Assembly (NCBI GenBank): GCA_005778115.1 | Contig: SXKJ01000441.1 | Coordinates: forward strand, 1-43,437 | Source of the DNA: Planctomyces sp. | GTDB lineage: Bacteria; Planctomycetota; Planctomycetia; Planctomycetales; Planctomycetaceae | Length of the DNA stretch: 43,437 nucleotides | Reading direction: 5' to 3' | Part shown: positions 1 through 8,000 of the stretch, piece after piece | Position numbering within the stretch: position 1 is the stretch's first letter | Layout of the letters: the number at the start of each line of letters is the position of its first letter | Notes under the pieces: generated by a model | The model's database searches: none | What the model saw: the letters and a program-made list of their open reading frames with translations, nothing else | Told to the model about the DNA's origin: nothing | Program-made: the position numbers and the translations under genes

Positions 1-1085
1 CCGACATCACCGCTGAACAACGCTTGGGGAGGGGGAACCTCCGCGCAGACTCCGACATTCCGGACTCCCCACCAGCCTCCATCCACAGCGCACCCGAAAA
101 AACTGGCCACTGACCGATGCATGAATAATGCGGGCTAGCGACCATCTCACGCAACCGCTGCGCGGACCAACTGGCGGGATGCTGTTTCTTCATTTGCTGC
201 GTTGCAGCATCAAATGCCGCAGCCGCATCATCTTTCCGTCCGCGCTGATGTTCCACGAGCGTCAGAACGAACGCGGCGGTTGTGTTGCCGTCGGCGAGTA
301 ATTGACGCGATTCTTTTGCAAATCGCTCGGCCGCATCGGTGTCTCCCAACTGAGCCTTCGCCAAACTGAGAAGCGTCAGCAGCCGGACATTGTCAGGCAC
401 TCGCGCCCTCAGCCGTTCCGCGATGGTGACGGCGAGCGTCGGATCGCGCACCGTTTCCTCCGCGCAGGTCAGTAGCAGCCACAACTGTCCGATGTGCAGA
501 TCAAATTCACCGGGCAGATCACGCCACAAGCTGCTGGCTTGCCGGTAAAGCGGAGCGGCTTCGTCGCGGCGGTCGATCGCAAAGAGCACGTCGGCCCAAT
601 GACGACAGAGCGCGGCGAGCGCATCCTTCGAAACAGCATCGGCATCGTTGTCGGCGATCAATGTGCGGAGTTCCTCGTCCGCCTGACGAAAGAGTCGTAA
701 CCCTTCCTCCAGTTGGTCAGACTCGGCCGAGATGCGTGCTAGTTGCCCGACGACGACGGCGGCCCGTCGGCGAACACCAGGCGTCAGTCGGTCCTTCGGC
801 AGTTTCTGGAATAGCTCACGCGAGACAAGCAGGGCCTCTTCCGCTTCGACAGATTGATCGAGGTCACGCAGCGCGGCACCATAGGCTGCATGCGCGAGCG
901 CGGCGGTCTCAATGAGATCAGGCTGCGGTTCGTCTCCATCCGCAAGCTCAGCGACTCGGCCAATCGACGAGGCCAGCAGATCACGAGCGAGCGGCGCTTG
1001 TCCGAGCGTCAACCGCAGCAGCGCGGTATCGGTGCGAGCCAGGATTCGGAGATGTTCGTAATGCGGCACGCCGGGGATCGCGCGC
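1..1085 (-). pseudogene. Frameshifted continuation of the kinase TPR tail, runs off the left edge
   Basis: Reading the minus strand in a second frame from about 1085 down to base 1 gives about 360 codons without a stop. The translation is rich in Ala, Leu, Glu and Arg and TPR-like. It includes helical pairs such as EAAPLYRQASSLWRDLP and AERFAKESRQLLADG, matching the style of the upstream kinase tail. The switch falls in the GC-alternating run at about 1078-1087. Losing one GC dinucleotide there, or gaining one base, turns a sequence ending FDDLAR into out-of-frame residues; restoring it gives DDLARAIPGVPHYEHL. The last 45 or so codons before the window edge look less TPR-like. Coding potential is directly visible. 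Whether the shift is a mutation or a sequencing error cannot be decided here. Confidence 0.75.
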
Positions 1086-3476
1086 CAGGTCATCGAAGTC
1101 GCCGACCGCTTTCTGGTACGTACCGAGCGCCTCGATGTCACGGCCTTGGCGGCGTTGCAAGTTGGCCAACGTCACTCGGCACAAGGCTTGGCCGTCCAAC
1201 CAAACCGGGTAGTTCTTCTCGACCGACAACAACGCGGCATAGTGCTGCAAGGCACGAGCCAATGAGGCCGCCGCCGCATCGAGCTGGCTGGTTGCCATTT
1301 CCAATTGAGCCAAAGTGTGCTCGGCTTTGGCCGCGACACGCCGAGCGTCACGGCTGAGATTCGCTCCGGGCTTTGGATCAAGCGACTTGAGCGAGACACT
1401 GATGTGAATGCGTGCTTCATCGAAGTCGCCAAGCTGTTGCTGTACTCGAGCCAATCCCAGATGAGCCTCGACCAGTTCCGTGTGTCGAGACGAAGCCGCG
1501 GGCAACGCCGCAGCGCCGCGGTCCAGGAGTTCGAGTGACTTCTCGAAGGCCGACTTAGATTCGTTGCTCCGACCGGTGAGATACAACGTCTCCGCACGCT
1601 GCGCCGCGGCAACGCCACGCTCGAACGTGGCGATGCTTTGTTGAGTTTCGATTTCAGCGAGTCGTTTGTCAGCAGATTCAAACTCAGTGATTGCGCGATC
1701 GAATTGGCCCAGCATCAGCCGCACGTTACCCAGCCGAATCTGTGCTCTCGCCGCTTCGAGTTGCAGCTTTTCGTCGTCGGAGTTCACGCTGGCAAACTTG
1801 GCGTAGTCCGTCGCCGCCTGCTCCAACAGTTTCAGCCGCACCGACTGCGCACTGGGATAAAACTTGAGCACCTCGTTCACGCCGGTCAGCGAGACATCGA
1901 CCGCTTGTTCGGCTTCGGACAATCGATCGACCGCCGTTTGCTTGGCGAGTTCCTCGCGGCCGCGTGCCCGATTGATGAAGACGGTCGCGATGGAAGCCGT
2001 CGTTGCAATCGTGAAGACAATCAAAGCCGCCGTAGTCGCCGCCGCGCGATGTTTGCGGAGCCAGCGCAGCAGGCGGTCAGTCCACGGTTCCGGATAGGCC
2101 GAGACCGGTTCTCCGGCCAGCCAGTTGCGCACATCGTCTGCCAGATCGAGCGCCTGCTGATAGCGGTCCTCGCGCTTCTTCGCGATCGCCTTCGAGCAAA
2201 TGGCATCCAGCGCCGCCGGAATGCGTGGGTCTCGGTGTTTGGCAATGGGCGACGGTTGCTCTTTGATGAGATCGAGGATGTCTTTGCCCCGTTTGCCATC
2301 GTGCGGTGAGTGCCCTGTCAGGATCTCAAACAGGATCGCCCCCAGCCCATAGATGTCGGACCGCACGTCGACTTGATCGAGCAACCCGGCGGCCTGTTCG
2401 GGAGGCATGTATCCGGGAGTCCCCAGCACCTGGCCGGACTTGGTCTCTTCCACTTGTCCGGCTTCCGTGATGGCGATCTGCGAAACGGTGACGTTCGGTT
2501 CGATCTCCGCCTCGAACTTCGCCAGTCCCCAGTCGATGACGATCGCTTCGCCATAGCGGCCGATCATCAAGTTGTGCGGTTTCAAGTCGCGATGCAGCAC
2601 GCCGCGCGAGTGCGCATAGGCCAGGGCCTGACAGATCGCGACGAAGGCATCCAGCAATCGGCGAAACTCGACCGGATTCTCGGTCCCGTCGCGACACGCG
2701 GTGTGGTACTCGTGAATGACCGCCTTCAGCGTCCGTTTGCCACGGACCAGTTGCATGCTGAAGTACGGCCGTTGATCGCCGGAACCGGGAGACAGCTCAT
2801 ACACGCGAATGACATTGGGATGCTCCAACTGTCCGGTGATCTGAGCTTCGCGTAACAGTCGCGCGACCGCTTCTTGATTGCGACCAAATTTTTCCTTGAG
2901 CGTCTTAATCGCCACTTTGCGATTCAGATCGACGTCGCGTGCCAGCCAGACCTGACCCATGCCGCCATGACCGGTTTCTTCATTGAGGTGGTAATGAGCC
3001 TGAGTACTGCCGACGTTCCACGTTCCCGAACTGGAGCGTGATGGGGCTGACGGCGATGGCGTGGCCTGCTCGATCTGGGTGATGTCCGACGAGGGCAAAT
3101 CATCTCCAGCAATCTCAACCAGTTTGACCAGCGAGACTTCATCCAGCACATCATTGAGCGTCTTGCGGACGTCGCCATCGAACTCCGCGAGCCGTTCGGC
3201 CATGACCCGTTCGATCTGCGCACGCTGCTCGTCACGAATGAAGAGCCCTCCTTCAATGACGTCCGCCAAAGACAGACTCTGCTCACTTTTGCGGACGCGC
3301 CAGTTCGTGACCGTCTCCGCCAGTTGGTCAAAGCTGATCAAGCCGCATTGGACGCAGAGCGCTCCAAACAGCAGTTGTCGTTCAGTCTCCAAGTGACTCT
3401 CCCACAAAACACCCAGCGGCCGCCGTGTTTCAGATTCCCTGAGAATAGATGGCCTGTTCCCGCCGAAACAGGCCAT
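981..3476 (-). CDS. Transmembrane Ser/Thr protein kinase with TPR tail (frameshifted near its C-terminus)
   Basis: Hanks-type protein kinase, expected to phosphorylate Ser/Thr at the inner membrane. Residues count from the ATG at 3476. A conserved-looking N-terminal helical region (29-115) precedes the kinase domain. The glycine loop GHGGMG lies near 169-174, the VAIK lysine near 191, catalytic HRDLKPHN near 295-302, DWG (instead of DFG, common in this phylum) near 315-317, and GTPGYMPPEQ in the activation segment. One transmembrane helix lies near 478-502, followed by coiled-coil and TPR-like repeats. The first 28 residues look non-coding and overlap an inverted repeat; a TTG at 3392 behind GGGAGAG is a more likely start. 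The open frame ends at 981 after about 30 residues of out-of-frame sequence; true coding continues leftward in another frame. It is divergent from the sigma factor gene. The kinase assignment is firm; its ligand and substrates are unknown. Confidence 0.9.
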   Translation of the reverse strand: MACFGGNRPSILRESETRRPLGVLWESHLETERQLLFGALCVQCGLISFDQLAETVTNWRVRKSEQSLSLADVIEGGLFIRDEQRAQIERVMAERLAEFDGDVRKTLNDVLDEVSLVKLVEIAGDDLPSSDITQIEQATPSPSAPSRSSSGTWNVGSTQAHYHLNEETGHGGMGQVWLARDVDLNRKVAIKTLKEKFGRNQEAVARLLREAQITGQLEHPNVIRVYELSPGSGDQRPYFSMQLVRGKRTLKAVIHEYHTACRDGTENPVEFRRLLDAFVAICQALAYAHSRGVLHRDLKPHNLMIGRYGEAIVIDWGLAKFEAEIEPNVTVSQIAITEAGQVEETKSGQVLGTPGYMPPEQAAGLLDQVDVRSDIYGLGAILFEILTGHSPHDGKRGKDILDLIKEQPSPIAKHRDPRIPAALDAICSKAIAKKREDRYQQALDLADDVRNWLAGEPVSAYPEPWTDRLLRWLRKHRAAATTAALIVFTIATTASIATVFINRARGREELAKQTAVDRLSEAEQAVDVSLTGVNEVLKFYPSAQSVRLKLLEQAATDYAKFASVNSDDEKLQLEAARAQIRLGNVRLMLGQFDRAITEFESADKRLAEIETQQSIATFERGVAAAQRAETLYLTGRSNESKSAFEKSLELLDRGAAALPAASSRHTELVEAHLGLARVQQQLGDFDEARIHISVSLKSLDPKPGANLSRDARRVAAKAEHTLAQLEMATSQLDAAAASLARALQHYAALLSVEKNYPVWLDGQALCRVTLANLQRRQGRDIEALGTYQKAVGDFDDLARDPRRAALRTSPNPGSHRYRAAAVDARTSAARS

Positions 3477-3477
3477 C
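3448..3477. promoter_or_regulatory. Perfect 11-bp inverted repeat between kinase and sigma factor genes
   Basis: GATGGCCTGTT at 3448-3458 and its exact reverse complement at 3467-3477 flank an 8-base loop. It sits in the divergent gap between the preferred kinase start (3392) and the sigma factor start (3547). It could be an operator shared by both genes or a leader hairpin. No T-run follows on either strand, so a terminator is unlikely. Confidence 0.5.
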
Positions 3478-3546
3478 GTCTCTGTGGTTCGACTGGAAGA
3501 CTCTCACATTGAAGACCCGTCCGAGGGTGTTGGTTATGCTCAGCTC

Positions 3547-4110
3547 ATGGATTCTCAGCCATTTGAACAACTCGTCGCCAGCTTTGCGGCCGGGGAGCCG
3601 GTCGCGACGGCCGAGGTGTTTGATCGCTTCCGTGCACGGCTGGTGGCGTTGGCTCGGCAGAGAATCAAAGACCCGCGGTTGCTGGCGAAGTTCGATCCTG
3701 AAGACATCGTGCAGTCGGTGTTCCTCACGTTTTGGCGACGCTGCCGTGATGGCGAGTTCGTCCTCGAAGACTGGGATTCCTTCTGGAGCTTACTGGCCAA
3801 GATCACCGAGCGGCGTTGCCACAAGTATTGGAAGCTCTATCGACAGACCTCCAAACGGGACACCGATCGAGAATCGGCCGATGCCGCCGAAGTCGGCTCG
3901 ACCACCACCGATCCCGTCCGAGCAGCGATCGTCAGCGATCTGCTGGATCGACTCCTCGGCCAGCTTGACGAGAACTCACAACTCACACTGGTGCTCAAGC
4001 TGCAGGGCTGCACGGAAACGGAGATTTGCGAAACCCTCAAGTGTTCTGTCCGCTCGGTGCGCCGCCGCGCCGCACGTATTCGCGAGGTCATGGAAGAGGT
4101 CAACGAATGA
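3547..4110 (+). CDS. ECF-type RNA polymerase sigma factor
   Basis: Directs RNA polymerase to alternative promoters. From the ATG at 3547 the protein has 187 residues, normal for the family. Sigma-70 region 2 spans roughly 27-100; the stretch DPEDIVQSVFLTFWRR (50-65) matches the core-binding and -10 recognition helices. Region 4 spans roughly 135-183 with a helix-turn-helix around TETEICETLKCSVRSVRRRA. The frame is open to a GTG at 3484, but those 21 extra residues look unconserved. No strong ribosome site precedes 3547; a GAGGG lies about 18 bases upstream. The general form is that of the planctomycete ECF group encoded beside Ser/Thr kinases, which fits the divergent kinase here. A canonical anti-sigma factor is not seen. 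The stop is followed after four bases by a palindromic repeat. Confidence 0.9.
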   Translation: MDSQPFEQLVASFAAGEPVATAEVFDRFRARLVALARQRIKDPRLLAKFDPEDIVQSVFLTFWRRCRDGEFVLEDWDSFWSLLAKITERRCHKYWKLYRQTSKRDTDRESADAAEVGSTTTDPVRAAIVSDLLDRLLGQLDENSQLTLVLKLQGCTETEICETLKCSVRSVRRRAARIREVMEEVNE

Positions 4111-4114
4111 AACC

Positions 4115-4208
4115 AGCACGACGCGCCAGCGAGTGTTCCATTCGACACGCCAGTGGGTGATTTTCACCGATTGGCTCGCACTGAGACCACTCGCTGGCGC
4201 GTCGTGCT
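4115..4208. repeat. Palindromic repeat, GCGAG-arm family, copy 1
   Basis: A perfect 21-bp inverted repeat (4115-4135 and 4188-4208) encloses 52 bases that include a degenerate half-copy (ACGCCAGTGGGTG). The arm core GCCAGCGAGTG is shared with copies at 39828-39890 and 40499-40591. It begins four bases after the sigma factor stop. It could fold as a long hairpin and act as a terminator or mRNA stabiliser. No transposase is nearby. Confidence 0.8.
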
Positions 4209-4228
4209 AAGTTCGAAGGAGCCAGCTT

Positions 4229-4666
4229 ATGCAGAAATCCAACATGACCTCCGCCGCCTGGCGGGAACTCGAAGCAATTGTGTCTCGCTTTGAAGAGGCG
4301 CTGCACGAACAACAGCGTCCCCAAATTCGAGACTTCCTCTCCACTGAGTATGTGGACCAAGTCTCACTGCTGCTGGAGTTGATCGCAGCAGAAGCCGAAC
4401 AACGCTGCCGGCTAGGGGAGCCGGTGACTTGTTCGGACTACGCGACGGCCTACGCCGACCTCCTCGCCGCGACTGCGGACCTGGACCGGCTGGCGGTCGT
4501 CGTCGCCGAAGCGTGCGAGACCATTTCGCGGTGTGTCCCGAACAAACTCGCGACCAAGACCAGCACTCGGACAAAACGTGTCGGCACACCGAAACCTCGC
4601 GATCACCACCAGTTGATCGAACCGCTTTCGCCGAGCCCCCCAAGTAGGTCAGCCTTTCCAGGCTGA
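4229..4666 (+). CDS. Orphan protein resembling the pre-kinase region of planctomycete kinases
   Basis: A 145-residue protein starting at ATG 4229 behind a strong AAGGAG (4216-4221). Residues 10-85 (WRELEAIVSRFEEAL, QIRDFL, LLLELIAAEAEQRCRLGEP, DYATAYADL) resemble the segment that usually precedes the kinase domain in planctomycete Ser/Thr kinases: a helical region followed by the motif ELI..D.E.R...GE.....DY. No kinase domain follows. The last seven residues are encoded by a GTAG palindrome, so the 3' end may have been cut or remodelled by that repeat. It lies downstream of, and co-directional with, the sigma factor gene, so an adaptor or anti-sigma-like role is possible but unproven. Residues after about 95 are Pro/Ser/Thr-rich and featureless. 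Confidence 0.6.
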   Translation: MQKSNMTSAAWRELEAIVSRFEEALHEQQRPQIRDFLSTEYVDQVSLLLELIAAEAEQRCRLGEPVTCSDYATAYADLLAATADLDRLAVVVAEACETISRCVPNKLATKTSTRTKRVGTPKPRDHHQLIEPLSPSPPSRSAFPG

Positions 4667-4725
4667 CCCGAATAACGATCGACGCGGTTTGGCCAATTCG
4701 AGTCAGGCTAGAAAGCCTGACCTAC
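4644..4725. repeat. Head-to-head pair of GTAG palindromes (units A and B)
   Basis: Unit A (4644-4667, plus) is GTAG followed by an 8-bp stem GTCAGCCT, loop TTCC, and the matching arm. Unit B (4702-4725, minus) is GTAG, stem GTCAGGCT, loop TTCT, matching arm. The stems differ at position 6 (C versus G) with the partner base also changed, so both remain perfect hairpins. Unit A overlaps the end of the upstream ORF. The remaining gap to the giant gene (4726-4913) shows no gene and no convincing sigma-70 promoter. Confidence 0.85.
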
Positions 4726-4913
4726 GTGTCACAAAACGCCGCGGAACGCAGGCAAAAACGGATTGCCGTCGCACCTGGTTCAATGTTTTTTTGACGCTAT
4801 CTACCGAACATTTCGGACGATACCGTGGTGCCGCTTTTCTGCCGCAATAACGACTTGCCCGCCCGTCGGTTCCGACGAGGCCGCAAATCGCAGTGAGTAA
4901 TGGAACTCAACCT

Positions 4914-5036
4914 ATGAAGTTTACGAACTGGCTCAGGAATTGGCGGCCCAATCGTCGGCGGTCGCAACGGATGGACCCGCGACGCTTGCAACGTTGCGTC
5001 GAACGACTGGAGCCACGTCTCGTGCTGACGTCGTCC
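4914..5036 (+). other. LEPR-type N-terminal signal region, out of frame with the protease
   Basis: In the frame starting at ATG 4914 the first 40 codons read as a basic, Arg-rich leader (NWRPNRRRSQRMDPRRLQR) followed by VERLEPRLVLTS. This matches the LEPR-x-LL type N-terminal motif seen on large planctomycete secreted proteins. The frame then runs to a stop at 5076-5078, while the protease continues in another frame from about 5033 (VPSGDWFSVVHP). One missing base in TCGTCCCC (5031-5038) accounts for it. The N-terminus of the open frame beginning at the TTG of 4940 is therefore probably not natural. Confidence 0.7.
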
Positions 5037-8000
5037 CCTCGGGCGATTGGTTCAGCGTCGTGCATCCGGCTGACCTGAGCAGCGGGACATTGCAAGGAGC
5101 CAGCGGAGGCAGCGGCACCGTTTCGTCAGACGCGATCGTCGGCACCTGGATCGTGCAGCTCACGCGCGAGTCGCTCGCTGGTGCGCAGGGACCGGCAGAA
5201 GTCGAAGCGTTGCTGGATGGCTTTGGTGCCGACTTCCAAGTCATCCACGGTCTCGGCCTGCCTGGCCAAGTCCTGGTGCAAGCGAGCCTCAACACGCGCG
5301 ATCTGGCCGAGTCCTCATTGCAGAACAACGCGCGCGTCTTCGCGTTTGAAGCGGACACCTACATCATCGGCCCGCAGGAGATGCCCGCGCAGCTTCTTCC
5401 CAACGATGCGAACTTCTCCGAACTGGCGGGGCTGGACAATCGAGGCCAGACCGGCGGAGCCGCCGACGCCGACATCGACGCGCCGGAAGCTTGGAACTTC
5501 GTGGACTCGAAACTTGCGCCCGATGCCACGCGGACGCAGGTCGGCAGCCGGACTATCGTCGCCGGTGTAATCGATTCGGGAATCGACTACCGGCATCCGG
5601 ACCTCTATCAAAACATCTGGATCAATCCCGGCGAGATTCCTGCCAGCGTCCGTGCCGCTTTGATCGACACCGACGGTGACGGCTTGATTTCGTTCGTCGA
5701 TCTCAATGCCGCGGCCAACGCCTCGCAAGTGACCGATTTGGCCAACGACGGCAATACGTTCATCGATGCGGAGGATTTGCTGGCTGATTTGCGCTGGACT
5801 CGATCGCGCGACGCAAACGGCATCGATCTCGGTCTGCGAGACGACGACGCCAACGGTTTCGTCAACGACCTCTTCGGTTGGGATTTTTCACAGATCTCCG
5901 AAAACTCTGCGACAACACAACTGGGCCTGGGTGACAACGACCCGTTCGATGAGCATCGTCACGGCACGCACGTCAGCGGCATTTTGGGTGCCAGCGGCAA
6001 CAACAACGTCGGTGTCACGGGACTCAATTGGACGGTCTCGCTGTTGCTGCTGCGATTCCTGGGAGCGGACAACAAAGGCTCGACCTCCAACGCCATCCGC
6101 GCGATCAACTACGCGACGATGATGCGTCAGCGTTACGAGGCGTCGCTCACCGATCCGGCGATCGTGGATGGCTCGGTCGGCGCGAACATCTCCGTCACGA
6201 ATAACAGTTGGGGCGGCTCGGCCAGCGGCGGAGCGTTACTGCGCGAAGCGATCGTCGCTCATGGTGCCGAGGACATCCTGTTTGTTGCAGCCGCCGGAAA
6301 CGGCAACGCGCTCGGCCAAGGGAACGACAACGATCTGCGGCCGTTCTTCCCGTCCAACTATGACTTGGAAAACGTCATCTCCGTCGCGGCCGTTGATGCG
6401 GCGGACGAGCTGGTGCCGTTCAGCAACTTCGGAGTCCGCTCGGTCGATCTCGCCGCGCCGGGACTCGGCATTTTGAGTACCGTCCCAAACGGTCAGTTTC
6501 GGCGTCTCAATGGCACGAGCATGGCCGCCCCGATGGTCAGCGGTGTCGCGACATTGATCGCCTCGATCAACCCCGACGCCACTGATGCCGAGATTCGCGA
6601 CGCCATCCTGTCGTCGGTCGATGTCGTCCCCACGCTGGCCAATCGCCTGGCCACGGGCGGAAGACTGAATGCGTTCGAGGCGGTCACCATCGACACCTTC
6701 CGCCCGCGCGTGACGGAAGTGTCTGACGTGACCGACCCCCCTCAAGGGCCGCTGGTCACCGACGCCGACCTCGGTGCGAGCATTCAAGAATTCTCCATCA
6801 CCTACACTGACAATGTCGCCCTCGACCTGCTGAGCATCGGCGCGGCCGATGTGCGTGTGACACGCCTCGAAACTGCGGAACAATTCTCCACGACGCTCCG
6901 GTTTGTGGAGCCGGGCAACAATCCCACGTCGCGATTTGTCGTGTATGCCTTCGCGCCGCCGGGCGGTAGTTGGGACGTCGGCGACAACGGCACCTATCAA
7001 ATCGACCTGGTCGATCTGCAAGTCCGCGACACCAGCGGCAACTTCGTCAGCGGCGGAACGCTCGGCACGTTCCGAGCCGCGATCTCGCGCGTCGGACAGA
7101 TCAACGTCGATAGCACCGTCGATTCACTCGATGCCGACCCCGGCGATGGGCAAGCGGTCGATCAACTCGGACGGCACACGCTGCGCGCCGCCATCATCGA
7201 AGCCAACGCCGACTTCGGCGAGAACACTATCGCGCTTCCCTCTGGTCTCTTTCGACTGACGATCGACGGAACCGGCGAAGACAGCGCGGAGTCCGGCGAT
7301 CTCGACATCGACGGCGTGTTGACGATCATCGGTTCCGCCGACGGCGGTACGATCATCGACGCGGCCGACCTCGACCGCATCTTCGACGTGCTCCCCGGAG
7401 CACGTCTGACTCTGCGAAACATCACGCTCCGAGGGGGCCTCGCTCCCATCGACGAGCAGCATGGCGGAGGCATTCGCAACGCCGGCACACTGGTCGTCGA
7501 GACCAGCACGCAGCAAGACAACGAAGCGGCCGGAGACGGCGGAGCGATCACCAACCTCGCCGGAGCCACCGCCACGCTGACCAACGTCACCCTCTCCGGC
7601 AACCGAGCCGATCGCGGGGCCGCCATCGCCAACAGCGGCTCACTGTTCCTCTTCAGTACAACCATCGCCGCCAACACCGCCACGAGCACCGCCGGCGGCA
7701 TCATCAACCTCGCTGGAGGCACGACCCGCGCGAAGAACACGCTCATCGCCACGAACACCGCACCGATTTCAATGACGACCGGCCCCGATCTCACCGGCGC
7801 GTTCGCCTCCGACGGCAACAATTTTATTGGCAACCCATCGTCCTCCACCGGCTTCAACCGCGACGTTGCCGGCAACAAGGTCGGCACGCCCGAACTGCCG
7901 CTCAATCCAAACCTCGGCCCGCTGGCCGACAACGAAGGTCCAACCTTCACTCACGAGCTGCTCCCCGGCAGCAAGGCCATCGACGCCGGCAATAACTCCG

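Noticed and set aside
4785-4825. Sigma-70 promoter before the giant gene (TTGACG at 4791)
   Set aside because: No acceptable -10 hexamer lies 16-18 bases downstream.
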